Positions 54,931 to 64,000 of a DNA stretch of 64,000 bases are shown in pieces. This DNA comes from an uncultured Sphingomonadaceae bacterium. Its GTDB lineage: Bacteria; Pseudomonadota; Alphaproteobacteria; Sphingomonadales; Sphingomonadaceae. The notes under the pieces were generated by a model. The model was not told the origin of the DNA. It saw only the letters and a program-made list of their open reading frames with translations, and did no database searches. Position 1 is the stretch's first letter. Every line of letters starts with the position of its first letter. The stretch spans positions 62,001 to 126,000 of the forward strand of contig CANLCX010000004.1 in the NCBI GenBank assembly GCA_947489315.1. Reading direction: 5' to 3'. A program made the translations under genes and the position numbers.

Positions 54931-56913
54931 TTATCTGGTTTTTGGCTTTAAAAGCCGGTCAATGCCCCCTTCAGCTTGGCTACCCTCTCCAACGGTTTCG
55001 TCCGCGATTATCTTTTCGAGGTGCGGATAGCGAAGCCCGCCTGAATAATCGACCATAAAATTGCTATATTGATCGTCATTTTTCGCAAAAATCTCGATTT
55101 TATTGGGCTGTCCGCGATTTTCCTCAATCGCTTGGGTCAACATTTCGGCGCTATAGGCCTTGCCATTGACGGCCGTGATGGTGAGACCGGTTTTAAGGCC
55201 TGCCTTAAATGCAGGGCCGTCCCACATAACCGCTTTGACCACGCCTTTGTCACTCATTACCATGCCAATACTATGGCTGAGATCCAGCTGTTTGCGGCGT
55301 TTGTCGTTGGCGCTGATGAAGTCGCTTTGGGTTGCATTGTAGACGAGCTTATAGCCGCCGAGAGTCAGGCCATTTTTAGGTGCTGTTGCCGTCGGTTGGT
55401 AAACCCGTTCCTCAATGAAGGCAGCCCAATCATATGGCTGCACCGTGTTGAGCGCCTCGATTACGTCGGATAGCTCGTAGGTGACGACGCCATAGTCGCC
55501 ATTTTTGCCTTTGAAGAAGGTCCGGGCAAAATTTTCGAGCGATTTTTTATCATCTGATTCGCGGCGGATAATGCCGTCAGCTTCCAGCCAGATGAGCAGG
55601 CCTTCATTATAATAGTCTTCCTGACGCTGCCAGCTGCTCCATGGTTTGGGACGGCGCGCGGCAATGATCGGGTCATGGGTTGTGTCGATCAAGGCTCGCC
55701 ACTGGCGCCCCACACGCCGGTCCATACCTGCTGCGATCGCGGCAAAAGCATCCAGCGTATCCTGTTTGGAATATAGCCCGGATCGCGCGCCGAGGACATA
55801 GCCCCAAAATTGGCTCTGCCCTTCATAGACCCATAGTAAATTATCACGCATCGGTTCGCGAAAATCCGGCGTCCACATGCCGGCTGGCCGGCGATATTTG
55901 CCGTTCCAACTATGGACAATTTCATGCGGCAAAAGATTGCGGCGACCGGGCCCGTCATTCCATTTGGTAAAATATTCCCGGTTCACACCATTTTCCGAAG
56001 AGCGATGATGTTCCAGACCAATGCCGCCCATTTCCTCAGTCAGCGCGAGCAGGAAATCATAGCGATCATAGGGATGGCTGCCAAATAGCGCCTCGGACTC
56101 GCGGACCAATTTACTGTGTTTGGCGATGTGCGCTTTTTTGGGTTTGAGATATTTTGCATCATCGGCCACAATATTCAGGTGTACGCGGCGACTCAGCCGG
56201 TGAGTCTGGAAATGCTTTCCGGCAAAGACCGGGCTGTCGACAAGCGTATCATAGTCGGTTTTTTGGTAGACTACGCGGTTTAGATCATCCGTTTTGGGTT
56301 GCCGCGCCTTTGGTCGCATCGCGCTGGCCGCTCGCCAACCGGGAGGATAAATAGCAGTCGCCTCTACCGGTATCTGCCGGACATAATAGCCAGCCGGATA
56401 GAGTGAAACCTGATGCCAGCGCAGGTTCAGCATGGATGGCGCCATGACAATGCGGCCCTGATTGCTGGTGGTAGCAGACGTGAATTGGAATCGCGCTTCA
56501 ATTTCGCTGACCCCGGGCGGAATATCGACGTGAAATGCGTAGACATCGAGATCATCGCGGACCCAGCCCAAATCCGTCTTATCCGCTAATATCCGCAACC
56601 CCGCGAGCTTCTCAATTTCGCCTCGGGGAGCATGATTGCCGGGCAACCACTCGGGATATAGCAAGGTGAGTCGCGTGGCTCCGGTGACCGGTATAAATTG
56701 TCTTACCTTGAATACGCCCTGTTCGTTATCGCGGGCATCGACCTCTAGCCGCATGGTACCGGGATATTTTATGTCCTGCGCTTTGGGAATCGTATCTTCC
56801 GCCGTGACATAAGTCGGTTTGCTCAGATTATCCGGCATAGCGGCTGAGACGGCGGTGGCAGGGGAAACGAAAGACAGGGCCGAAATCAGGCCCAAAAAGG
56901 CAACCAGACGCAT
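54931..56913 (-). CDS. M61 family metallopeptidase with PDZ domain
   Basis: About 660 residues from ATG 56913, which begins a signal peptide (LVAFLGLISALSFVSPATA). The zinc site is LLPHEIVHSWNGKYRRP (HExxH) with a downstream glutamate in LLWVYEGQSQFWGYVLGARS. A PDZ domain near the C-terminus (GMVMSDKGVVKAVMWDGPAF, AGLKTGLTITAVNGKAYS) binds peptide tails. Periplasmic glycyl aminopeptidase-like family. AGGGGA lies upstream. Confidence 0.92.
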   Translation of the reverse strand: MRLVAFLGLISALSFVSPATAVSAAMPDNLSKPTYVTAEDTIPKAQDIKYPGTMRLEVDARDNEQGVFKVRQFIPVTGATRLTLLYPEWLPGNHAPRGEIEKLAGLRILADKTDLGWVRDDLDVYAFHVDIPPGVSEIEARFQFTSATTSNQGRIVMAPSMLNLRWHQVSLYPAGYYVRQIPVEATAIYPPGWRAASAMRPKARQPKTDDLNRVVYQKTDYDTLVDSPVFAGKHFQTHRLSRRVHLNIVADDAKYLKPKKAHIAKHSKLVRESEALFGSHPYDRYDFLLALTEEMGGIGLEHHRSSENGVNREYFTKWNDGPGRRNLLPHEIVHSWNGKYRRPAGMWTPDFREPMRDNLLWVYEGQSQFWGYVLGARSGLYSKQDTLDAFAAIAAGMDRRVGRQWRALIDTTHDPIIAARRPKPWSSWQRQEDYYNEGLLIWLEADGIIRRESDDKKSLENFARTFFKGKNGDYGVVTYELSDVIEALNTVQPYDWAAFIEERVYQPTATAPKNGLTLGGYKLVYNATQSDFISANDKRRKQLDLSHSIGMVMSDKGVVKAVMWDGPAFKAGLKTGLTITAVNGKAYSAEMLTQAIEENRGQPNKIEIFAKNDDQYSNFMVDYSGGLRYPHLEKIIADETVGEGSQAEGGIDRLLKPKTR

Positions 56914-57076
56914 ACTAACTTTATCCCCTGTAACTTGGCTTAAAGGCTGAATGACGCTTTTTAGCAGCGGCGTCCAGAGGGCGGGCAAGAAAACATTCTA
57001 CTTTGGTGATAGAAATTACCCCACTTTCTCTTTTGCGCAGCACCGGCTAAAGCGCCCTCAAGACAAAAGGGACATG

Positions 57077-58408
57077 ATGGCAAAAATACAAACGCCGCAG
57101 GCTGTTCGCGGCACGCAGGATATATTTGGTGAAGATCAGGAGCGTTTCCAGCATGTTGTGGAAACCTTTGAGCGCGTGCGTCGGCTTTACGGGTTTAAGG
57201 GCGTGCAGATGCCTGTGTTTGAGCCAACCGCTGTTTTTGCGCGGTCATTGGGTGAAACCACCGATGTCGTGTCCAAGGAAATGTATAGTTTTGAGGATCG
57301 CGGCGGCGACAGCCTGACCCTGCGGCCCGAATTTACAGCCGGTATCTCGCGCGCTTACTTGACCAATGGCTGGCAGCAACATGTGCCGTTGAAGCTTTCA
57401 ACCCATGGGCCTTTATTCCGCTATGAACGCCCGCAAAAAGGCCGCTATCGCCAATTTCATCAGCTCGATGCCGAGATTATCGGAGTGAGCGAAGCTGCCG
57501 CGGATGTGGAATTGCTCTGTTTTGCCGATCAGTTGTTGAAAGAATTGGGCATATCGGATGGCGTTACTTTGCAGCTCAATACGCTGGGCGATGCCGAAAG
57601 CCGCGATGCATGGCGCGATGCGCTGGTCGAGCATTTTCAGGCACACAAGGCGGATCTGTCCAAAGATAGCCAGGACCGGCTGGAGCGCAATCCGTTACGG
57701 ATATTGGATAGCAAAGAGCGGCAGGATCGCCCGATTGCCGATAGCGCGCCGGACATCGACGCCTATTTGTCAACCGAAGCGAAAGAGTTTTTCACGCAAG
57801 TGACAGAAGGCCTTGATGCCTGCGGTGTCAGTTGGACGCGCAATAGTCGTTTGGTGCGCGGGTTAGATTATTATCGTCATACCGCGTTTGAATTTGTGAC
57901 CGACCGGTTGGGTGCACAAGGCACCGTGCTGGCCGGCGGGCGTTATGATGGGTTGATCGAATCTCTGGGCGGACCAGTCACGCCGGCTGTCGGTTGGGCT
58001 GCAGGTATAGAGCGGTTGGGCATGTTGCTTGCCGATGTTCCCGCTAAGCCTATGGAACTAGCGATCTTGCCGATGGGCGAGACCGCTTCCGCTAAGGCGC
58101 TTGCCGTCGCAAGTGAACTGCGCGGATCGCAATTCTCGGCAGAAATTTTCGGCAGCGGTAAATTTAAAAAACGCATGGCCCGCGCCAATCAGGTCGGCGC
58201 GCTGGCCGCCATTATCATTGGCGAAGATGAAATGGCGTCTGGCAAAGTGCAGTTTAAAAATCTGGCCACAGGCGAGCAAACCGAATTGGATGTGGCCGCC
58301 GTAATAGAAAAAATGTGGGACCTCAGGTTTTCTGAAGACCTCGATAGTTTTGACGCAGACCTGACAGATTTGGAGCAAGAAGTTGCCCAATTGGGAGAGG
58401 CGGATTGA
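57077..58408 (+). CDS. hisS: histidyl-tRNA synthetase
   Basis: 443 residues. Motif 1 includes [15 protein letters not shown]; motif 2 is [33 protein letters not shown] and the [20 protein letters not shown] stretch are the histidine-binding and motif 3 regions. The anticodon-binding domain follows. Of the double ATG, 57077 has AGG at a better distance; 57074 is possible. The last bases overlap prfA (TTGA). Confidence 0.96.
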   Translation: MAKIQTPQAVRGTQDIFGEDQERFQHVVETFERVRRLYGFKGVQMPVFEPTAVFARSLGETTDVVSKEMYSFEDRGGDSLTLRPEFTAGISRAYLTNGWQQHVPLKLSTHGPLFRYERPQKGRYRQFHQLDAEIIGVSEAAADVELLCFADQLLKELGISDGVTLQLNTLGDAESRDAWRDALVEHFQAHKADLSKDSQDRLERNPLRILDSKERQDRPIADSAPDIDAYLSTEAKEFFTQVTEGLDACGVSWTRNSRLVRGLDYYRHTAFEFVTDRLGAQGTVLAGGRYDGLIESLGGPVTPAVGWAAGIERLGMLLADVPAKPMELAILPMGETASAKALAVASELRGSQFSAEIFGSGKFKKRMARANQVGALAAIIIGEDEMASGKVQFKNLATGEQTELDVAAVIEKMWDLRFSEDLDSFDADLTDLEQEVAQLGEAD

Positions 58409-59481
58409 CCACCATATCCCCCCAGCGCATCGCACAAATCGAAGCGCGCTTTGCCGAGCTGCAGGCGATGATGGCCTCTGGCAATCTCGACGGCGATAAA
58501 TTTGTCGAGACGTCCAAGGAATATGCCGAGATCGAACCGGTGGCCAATGCCGCCGCCGAGGTAAAGCGTCTGCGCGACGAACAAGCTGGGCTCGATGAAA
58601 TGCTCGCCGGCGATGATGCCGAAATGAAGGCCATGGCGGCTGACGAAGTCGATGACGTCAAGAAAGCGTTGGAAAAGGCGCAACATGCGCTGGCGCTGCA
58701 ATTGCTGCCTAAGGATGCGGCGGATGAGCGTCCGGCCATGCTGGAAATTCGCGCGGGTACAGGTGGTGACGAAGCGGCGCTGTTCGCGGGTGACCTCTAC
58801 CGCATGTATAGCCGCTTTGCCGACGAACAGGGCTGGAAGATCGAACTGATCTCCGCCAACGCTTCGGAAGTCGGCGGGTTTAAGGAAGTGGTTGCCAATA
58901 TCAACGGCAAGGGGGTGTTCGCCAAATTGAAATTTGAGTCCGGTGTGCACCGGGTGCAGCGCGTGCCCGAGACAGAATCCGGAGGGCGTATTCATACCTC
59001 TGCGGCGACGGTCGCGGTTTTGCCGGAACCGGAAGAAGTCGATATCGATATCCGCACCGAAGACCTGCGCATCGATACCTATCGGGCAAGCGGCGCGGGT
59101 GGTCAGCATGTCAACAAGACCGACAGCGCGATTCGTATCACCCATTTGCCCACCGGGCTGGTCGTGCAATGTCAGGACGGCAAATCACAGCATAAGAACA
59201 AGGCGCAGGCGATGAAAGTTCTCGCCGCACGGTTATACGAACAAGAGCGCGCAGCGGTGGCGAGTGAAGAGGCCGATGCGCGCAAGGCGATGGTCGGCTC
59301 TGGTGATCGCTCCGAACGCATTCGCACCTATAATTATCCGCAAGGCCGGGTGACCGACCACCGGATCAACCTAACCCTGCACAAATTGCCCGAAATCGTC
59401 GAAGGCGGTGCGCTGGGTGAAATGGTCGATGCCCTGATCGCCGAAGATGAAGCCAGCCGCCTCGCCAATCTGGATGGGTGA
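58405..59481 (+). CDS. prfA: peptide chain release factor 1
   Basis: 358 residues. The GGQ catalytic motif is in [40 protein letters not shown] and the stop-recognition region follow the RF1 pattern. The start is TTG 58405 in a TTGA overlap with hisS, with GGGAGAGG five bases upstream. The glutamine of GGQ is methylated by PrmC, encoded next but now joined to a DUF559 frame. Confidence 0.96.
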   Translation: MTTISPQRIAQIEARFAELQAMMASGNLDGDKFVETSKEYAEIEPVANAAAEVKRLRDEQAGLDEMLAGDDAEMKAMAADEVDDVKKALEKAQHALALQLLPKDAADERPAMLEIRAGTGGDEAALFAGDLYRMYSRFADEQGWKIELISANASEVGGFKEVVANINGKGVFAKLKFESGVHRVQRVPETESGGRIHTSAATVAVLPEPEEVDIDIRTEDLRIDTYRASGAGGQHVNKTDSAIRITHLPTGLVVQCQDGKSQHKNKAQAMKVLAARLYEQERAAVASEEADARKAMVGSGDRSERIRTYNYPQGRVTDHRINLTLHKLPEIVEGGALGEMVDALIAEDEASRLANLDG

Positions 59482-60766
59482 TAAACCTAAACAAACCCCT
59501 CCCCTTCAGGGGAGGGGCAAGGGGTGGGGGCTATCAAAGGAGCGCCTAGCGATTCTTCAAGACCGTGCGAAAGAAATGCGTTCCAATCCCACCGAGCCTG
59601 AAAAGCGGCTGTGGCGAAAAATATCAAATTCGCAGTTGGACGGGTTCAAGTTCCGGAGACAAGCGGTTATCAGCCACTATATTGCCGATTTCTTATGCCC
59701 AAAAAAAGCGCTAATTTTGGAAATAGACGGTGATACGCATCAAGCTGATCAAGATGCGAAGCGAGACGCCGAATTGAAGCAACTTGGCTATCTGACACTC
59801 CGGTTCACCAACGAAGATGTGATGCATAATATCGAGGGTGTACTGCAGGCTGTTTTGGATCAATTATATGGATCCGATCCGCGCTGGCAGGATGCCCCCC
59901 ACCCCAACCCCTCCCCTGAAGGGGAGGGGCTTAATATGGTATTGCGAGAAGCCACCACTGCATTGCAATCCGTTAGTGAAACGCCGCGGCTGGATGCGGA
60001 ATTGCTGATGGCCCATGCTTTGGAGATCAGTCGTCAGGACTTGCTGTTGAATCTGCCGAAGCTCGATGTCCCGGAAGGGTTTGCGGCCTTTCTGGAGCGT
60101 CGAAAGGCCCATGAACCAGTCGCGTATATTATTGGTGAACGGGAATTTTGGAGTCTGCCGTTTCAGGTATCTGCCGATGTCCTCATTCCAAGGCCAGACA
60201 GTGAAATATTGATCGAAACTGCCGTGCAAATCGGTACCGCCTATGCTGCCGAAGCGATTCTCGACCTCGGTACCGGTAGCGGCGCGCTATTGCTCGCGGC
60301 GCTGTCCGAATTTCCCGAGGCCCGGGGCGTCGGGATGGATGCCAGTGCCTCTGCCCTTGCCATGGCCCATAATAATGCTGATCGGTTGGGGCTTAGTGAT
60401 CGTACAAGCTTCCTGTTGCAAGACTGGACGACGGCGGATTGGACGCAATCTTTGGGTGGTCCCTTTGACCTCATTCTCGCGAATCCGCCTTATGTGTCCA
60501 CCAAGGCCATATTATCCCGCGAAGTGGCCGATTATGAACCGCATCAAGCGCTGTTTGCCGGAACCGAGGGCATGGACGATTATCATATCATCATTCCGGC
60601 TCTGGATAGCCTGCTGTCCGCCAAGGGCACAGCACTACTCGAAATTGGCTTCGATCAGGCTGGACCGGTATCCAAACTGGCCGAAAAACATAGCTATGTG
60701 GCTCAATGCAAACAGGATTTGGGCGGCAATGACCGCCTTCTTATTCTGCGCCGGAAACAGGACTGA
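59474..60766 (+). CDS. prmC: in-frame DUF559 endonuclease-like / PrmC fusion frame
   Basis: A single open frame of 430 codons. Residues about 33-133 are a DUF559 (Vsr/PD-(D/E)xK-like) domain: [40 protein letters not shown] (Asp72) and [20 protein letters not shown] (Glu83, Asp85, His89). From Met155 (ATG 59936) comes a complete PrmC of 276 residues, N5-glutamine methyltransferase of RF1/RF2, with [20 protein letters not shown] (SAM loop) and [20 protein letters not shown] (NPPY). No stop separates the parts. The linkers are translated inverted repeats ([21 protein letters not shown]). Since 59936 has its own strong SD, native PrmC is probably made from there; whether the long form exists is open. 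Confidence 0.9.
   Translation: MGDKPKQTPPLQGRGKGWGLSKERLAILQDRAKEMRSNPTEPEKRLWRKISNSQLDGFKFRRQAVISHYIADFLCPKKALILEIDGDTHQADQDAKRDAELKQLGYLTLRFTNEDVMHNIEGVLQAVLDQLYGSDPRWQDAPHPNPSPEGEGLNMVLREATTALQSVSETPRLDAELLMAHALEISRQDLLLNLPKLDVPEGFAAFLERRKAHEPVAYIIGEREFWSLPFQVSADVLIPRPDSEILIETAVQIGTAYAAEAILDLGTGSGALLLAALSEFPEARGVGMDASASALAMAHNNADRLGLSDRTSFLLQDWTTADWTQSLGGPFDLILANPPYVSTKAILSREVADYEPHQALFAGTEGMDDYHIIIPALDSLLSAKGTALLEIGFDQAGPVSKLAEKHSYVAQCKQDLGGNDRLLILRRKQD
59496..59929. mobile_element. DUF559 cassette bounded by inverted repeats
   Basis: The left repeat (59496-59531) starts with the palindrome CCCCTCCCCT-TC-AGGGGAGGGG and continues CAAGGGGTGGGGGC. The right repeat (59894-59929) is its near-exact reverse complement, with small differences (AA against TTG, one extra C). 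The 434-base unit holds only the DUF559 frame. It lies between the RF1 stop and the prmC start. No clear target duplication is seen. The form is that of a small nuclease gene carried between REP-like ends. Confidence 0.7.
59921..59938 (+). promoter_or_regulatory. prmC ribosome binding site supplied by the repeat
   Basis: GGGGAGGGG (59921-59929), the outer arm of the right palindrome, is six bases before ATG 59936, the start of a native-length PrmC. It is the only SD-like sequence near. The same arm can pair with CCCCTCCCC at 59908-59916 in RNA, which would hide it. Confidence 0.65.
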
Positions 60767-61007
60767 TCGAATTTGCTTGGTTTTGGCTTATGAAGGCGCT
60801 AAGGATGTTTCAGGCCCAGATGATTTCTGGCAATACCCCTAAAATCGCTGGCCTACCCCCATATAGATAATATTGCTGATGTCCGGTGATACTTTATCTT
60901 TTTTGGGTTGCTGTGGATCATTTCGGCCGCAGCAGGGGCACCGTCTTGAGGCGGTATTTTAACAGAAAGACCGAGTTTATTAACGGTATAAGGACACCCA
61001 GAATTTG

Positions 61008-61751
61008 ATGAATAATCGCCAGCCCGGCCGTCGTCGTGGCCGCAACACCAGTAATAATAATAACCGCAACCAGAATAATCGCGGCGGTGGCGGCGTTGAT
61101 CGCGATAACCGGATCGACAATCGCGCGCGCGGCAATGCGGCGCAGATGCTGGAAAAATACAAAAAAATGGCACAGGACGCACAGGTTAATGACGACCGCG
61201 TCAATGCGGAATATTATCTGCAATTTGCCGACCATTATTTCCGGGTCAATGCCGATACCGTGGCGCGCCGTGAAGAGCAGCGCCTCGCCCGCGAAGAACA
61301 GCAACGCGGCCAAAATACGGATCGCAACAATAATGACCGCAATGACAATCGCGGCGATAATCGTAGCGACAATCGCAATGATAATCGTGAAGATGGCGGC
61401 GAAAAGGAAGAGGGCGAGCGTCAGGATCGCAGCCCACGTGGACGCCAGCCACGCGACCGCGCCCCTAAACCGGATGCAGTAAGAGAAGAAACGGCTGCAC
61501 CGGCACCTCAGTCAGATGACAATGCAGACGCACCGGTCGAGAAAAAACCTGTTCGTGCGCGCCGTCCTCGTAAACCAGCAGCCGAGGTTGCTGAAACCAA
61601 TGGCGAATCAAATGGTCTGGATGCCAGCGCTTTACCGCCGGCAATCTCGATCAGTTCAAGTGATGACGAGCCAGTTGAGGCCGCAAAGAAACCTGTACGC
61701 AAGCGCCGCACGGTAAAAGCCAAAGCGACGGAAGAAGGCGACGCGGCCTAA
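61008..61751 (+). CDS. DUF4167 domain protein, low-complexity
   Basis: About 247 residues. The N-terminal DUF4167 domain (about 30-90) has ARGNAAQMLEKYKKMAQDAQ and AEYYLQFADHYFRVNADTVA. It is preceded by an Arg/Gly/Asn-rich segment and followed by a long Asp-Asn-Arg repeat (DNRGDNRSDNRNDNRED) and an Ala/Pro/Lys tail ending in RKRRTVKAKATEE. Basic, likely RNA-binding and disordered. Function unknown, but conserved in alphaproteobacteria next to prfA/prmC. The 241-base gap upstream has no gene I can see. Confidence 0.88.
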   Translation: MNNRQPGRRRGRNTSNNNNRNQNNRGGGGVDRDNRIDNRARGNAAQMLEKYKKMAQDAQVNDDRVNAEYYLQFADHYFRVNADTVARREEQRLAREEQQRGQNTDRNNNDRNDNRGDNRSDNRNDNREDGGEKEEGERQDRSPRGRQPRDRAPKPDAVREETAAPAPQSDDNADAPVEKKPVRARRPRKPAAEVAETNGESNGLDASALPPAISISSSDDEPVEAAKKPVRKRRTVKAKATEEGDAA

Positions 61752-62500
61752 GTCTTGGGTTGCTCGCTGAGAGCATCCTTTAGCCAATCTGGTAGATCAA
61801 AGCCGATGATATCGTCGACCCGGCGATGTTCGATGGATAGTCCGAGATCGGGATAGGCGACGCGTTGCCGCTTTTCGTCGGCTTGATCGATCGGAACAAC
61901 GACCAGGCGGCGATTGACTTTCTGCCGGTAATTCATCCGCGCGGTATTTTCCTGACCAACATAACAACCCTTGGTGAAACTGACGCCGTTCAGTTCGGTG
62001 GCATTGCATTCCAGCCACAAGGTTTTATCGCTGCCCAATTCGGCCTGGCCTTCGGTCACGCCTAGCGAGAGCCGGTGTGCTCGATAGGCTGCATCGGCGC
62101 TTTCGCCATTCTGGCTGCTATCTAACCAGCGATAGCCCAGCGCGGATAGTCGGGGATCGGCGGATTTCTCGCTCGCATCGAGAGCCCAATGCACGGTTTG
62201 GCTTTCATCGATTTCAATACCGATCTTCCGGCGCAGGCGATAGATTTTCAAGCGCTTGGCCAAGGCTTCGACATGATCCTTCTCACAATCGATCAGGATA
62301 TCATCACCATCGGCCCATAGGAAAAAGTCGAACAGAACTTTTCCCTGCGCTGCCAGCAGAGCCGCCCATTGTGGCGCGCCTGGCTGTACGACCTGCATAT
62401 CCTGTGTCACCAATCCTTGCAGGAAATCGCGACAATCTTCATTGGCATCAGTTGCAGAAATGCGGATCACCGCGCGCTGAATAAGTCTGGTTTCGGTCAT
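61748..62500 (-). CDS. ygfZ: YgfZ/GcvT-domain folate-binding protein
   Basis: 250 residues. The signature KGCYVGQENTARMNYRQKVN holds the reactive cysteine of YgfZ, which uses tetrahydrofolate to help repair or insert Fe-S clusters in enzymes such as MiaB. IRISATDANEDCRDFLQGLV begins the GcvT fold. Its stop overlaps that of the convergent DUF4167 gene by four bases. Divergent from pyrC. Confidence 0.93.
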   Translation of the reverse strand: MTETRLIQRAVIRISATDANEDCRDFLQGLVTQDMQVVQPGAPQWAALLAAQGKVLFDFFLWADGDDILIDCEKDHVEALAKRLKIYRLRRKIGIEIDESQTVHWALDASEKSADPRLSALGYRWLDSSQNGESADAAYRAHRLSLGVTEGQAELGSDKTLWLECNATELNGVSFTKGCYVGQENTARMNYRQKVNRRLVVVPIDQADEKRQRVAYPDLGLSIEHRRVDDIIGFDLPDWLKDALSEQPKT

Positions 62501-62544
62501 AAGGATTAGGTAGGGATGCTCAGCGCCAAAAGAAAGCCCGAACC

Positions 62545-63591
62545 ATGAATCAATCGCTCGACCAGATCACGATAAGACAGCCAGATGACTGGCATGTGCA
62601 CCTGCGTGATAGCGATATGTTGCAGTCGGTGGCGGCTTATACCGCTCGGCAATTTGCCCGGGCGATTGTCATGCCCAATCTTTCCCCGCCGGTGACAGAC
62701 ACAGCGAGCGCGCAGGCTTATCGGGAGCGTATTTTGAAGGCTGCGTCTGGCCATGCGGGCTTCACGCCGTTGATGACCTGTTATCTTACGGATGGTGCCG
62801 ATGCCGTTGACATCGAGTGGGGGTTTGCCAGTGGTGTTTTCACCGCCGCCAAACTCTATCCCGCCAACGCCACCACCAACAGCGCACAGGGCGTGACCGA
62901 TGTTGCCAATATCATGCCGGTGCTGGAACTCATGCAGAAGATGGGCATGCCGCTGTTAATCCATGGCGAGGTCACCGATGCCGATGTCGATGTGTTTGAC
63001 CGTGAAGCCGTGTTTATCGAACGGACCCTGTCGAAAGTCGTCGAACAATTGCCCGACCTGAAAGTGGTATTCGAACATATCACGACGGCCGACGCGGTAG
63101 ATTTCGTGAACGCGGCTGGCCCCAATGTCGGCGCGACGATCACGCCGCAGCATCTCCATATCAATCGAAACGCCATGTTTCAGGGCGGGATTCGGCCCCA
63201 TGCTTATTGCTTGCCCGTTGCCAAGCGGGAACACCATCGGCTGGCGCTGCGCAAGGCCGCGACGTCGGGGTCAACGAAATATTTCCTCGGCACCGACAGC
63301 GCGCCGCATGAAATCCATGCCAAGGAATCCGCCTGCGGCTGTGCCGGGATATTTAACGCGCCTTACGCGTTGGAAAGCTATGCGACCGTGTTTGACGAAG
63401 AGGGTGCGCTCGACAAGCTGGAAGGCTTTGCCTCGGAGCATGGCCCGAAATTTTATGGCCTACCGCTCAATGAAGGGACGGTGACTTTGCAGCGGTCGAA
63501 AACCATCGTGCCGGAGACCATAGAGGCGGGCGGCGCGACAATTGTACCGTTCCACGCTGGACAGGAACTGGGTTGGCAGATCGTCGGATAG
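62545..63591 (+). CDS. pyrC: dihydroorotase, class II
   Basis: 348 residues. Cyclises carbamoyl-aspartate in pyrimidine synthesis. Zinc ligands: [13 protein letters not shown] (HxH), [17 protein letters not shown] (the carboxylated lysine), [21 protein letters not shown] and [15 protein letters not shown] (Asp). The length and order match E. coli PyrC. Divergent from ygfZ over 44 bases. Confidence 0.96.
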   Translation: MNQSLDQITIRQPDDWHVHLRDSDMLQSVAAYTARQFARAIVMPNLSPPVTDTASAQAYRERILKAASGHAGFTPLMTCYLTDGADAVDIEWGFASGVFTAAKLYPANATTNSAQGVTDVANIMPVLELMQKMGMPLLIHGEVTDADVDVFDREAVFIERTLSKVVEQLPDLKVVFEHITTADAVDFVNAAGPNVGATITPQHLHINRNAMFQGGIRPHAYCLPVAKREHHRLALRKAATSGSTKYFLGTDSAPHEIHAKESACGCAGIFNAPYALESYATVFDEEGALDKLEGFASEHGPKFYGLPLNEGTVTLQRSKTIVPETIEAGGATIVPFHAGQELGWQIVG

Positions 63592-63597
63592 GACGGA

Positions 63598-64000
63598 TTA
63601 GGCCGCCGCTTTTTTCTTCGCCGAGCTCCCAAATATAGCATCGGCAGAGAATAGCGCGAGGCTGCTCCAGATCAGTATGAAGCATATCAAATGCGATGTC
63701 GTCAGCGGTTCGCGATAGAGAAACACACCGATCAGAAACTGCAACGTCGGCGCCAGATATTGAAATAGGCCGATGGTGCTCAGCTTCATTGTCTTCACCG
63801 CTGCGGCAAAGAGCGTCAGGGGCGCTGCGGTAACCGCTGCACCGCCGAGCAAGAGCATATTGATCGATAGCTCATCGCCAAAATGGGTTGTTGTAGTCGG
63901 CGGCATATTGCCGAAGCTGATCCAGCCGATAAACAGCAGGAATGGAATGAACAAAAAGCTGGTTTCAATCGTCAGCCCGACGACGGGGCCGACCACGGCG
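63598..64000 (-). CDS. rarD: RarD-type DMT family permease, C-terminal part
   Basis: The gene runs off the right edge; its start is not in the window. The visible part has four membrane helices, with FLFIPFLLFIGWISF, MLLLGGAAVTAAPLTLFAAA, IGLFQYLAPTLQFLIGVFLY and LICFILIWSSLALFSADAIF. AVKTMKLSTIGLFQYLAPTL is typical of RarD in the EamA/DMT superfamily. The transported substrate is unknown. Stop six bases from pyrC (convergent). Confidence 0.88.
   Translation of the reverse strand, partial: AVVGPVVGLTIETSFLFIPFLLFIGWISFGNMPPTTTTHFGDELSINMLLLGGAAVTAAPLTLFAAAVKTMKLSTIGLFQYLAPTLQFLIGVFLYREPLTTSHLICFILIWSSLALFSADAIFGSSAKKKAAA

Overview
This window looks like a chromosomal segment of an alphaproteobacterium, most likely a sphingomonad (Sphingorhabdus, Parasphingorhabdus or Sphingopyxis type). 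The pointers are moderate GC, an unlinked sucC next to etfBA, a DUF4167 protein, a large TonB receptor with a carboxypeptidase-like N-terminal domain, and a sufBCDS operon led by an Rrf2 regulator. That placement is inference from gene content, not a database match. I see no rRNA, tRNA, CRISPR array, prophage or classical transposase. Genes are densely packed, with many 1 to 14 base overlaps, and no gene-free stretch exceeds 300 bases.

Layout. 1-690: end of an FAD/NAD(P)H oxidoreductase. 687-16963, minus strand: an acyl-CoA catabolism block (acyl-CoA dehydrogenase, thiolase, FadJ-type bifunctional protein, AtuA-like protein, biotin-dependent carboxylase beta and alpha subunits with an enoyl-CoA hydratase between them, nitronate monooxygenase, family III CoA transferase, TIGR03084-type protein, acyl-CoA synthetase). 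AtuA + carboxylase + AtuE-like hydratase resembles the acyclic terpene (atu) pathway. 17-21 kb: flavin reductase, UDP-glucuronate epimerase, adenine deaminase with a purine phosphoribosyltransferase, and a GST. 21.3-25.3 kb: a TonB receptor and lipoprotein beta-propeller phytase in one transcription unit, preceded by a good Pho box and a hairpin that can hide the ribosome binding site. 25.4-29.7 kb: an amidohydrolase and a MarR regulator sharing a perfect palindrome, then three dehydrogenase-type genes. 29.8-30.7 kb: an ECF sigma factor with a small membrane partner.

30.7-34.5 kb: a minus-strand trio (HupE/UreJ-like membrane protein, anchored parvulin-type foldase, DUF3604 PHP-like lipoprotein) of unknown joint function. 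34.6-41.3 kb: TauD-type dioxygenase, acetyl-CoA synthetase, DUF885 peptidase-like lipoprotein, AraC regulator and an orphan membrane protein. 41.4-48.5 kb: the SUF iron-sulfur operon (regulator, sufB, a small lipoprotein, sufC, sufD, sufS, sufT, a GNAT acetyltransferase, sufA, an SRPBCC protein). 48.5-56.9 kb, minus strand: cupin/JmjC-like protein, AAA ATPase, etfA, etfB, sucC, a small lipoprotein, ppa and an M61 peptidase. 57-64 kb: hisS, prfA, prmC, DUF4167, ygfZ, pyrC, rarD.

The most unusual structure is at 59474-60766. A DUF559 endonuclease-like reading frame, bounded by near-identical inverted GC-rich repeats (59496-59929), sits between prfA and prmC and is open in frame with prmC. The right repeat also supplies the Shine-Dalgarno sequence for the native-length prmC. 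A second, unrelated palindromic repeat family (8388-8471 and 12030-12175) likewise supplies the Shine-Dalgarno of the enoyl-CoA hydratase gene. A 17-base motif centred on TTTACGT is shared by the promoter regions of the thiolase and etfB genes, which links the acyl-CoA dehydrogenase pathway to its electron acceptor.
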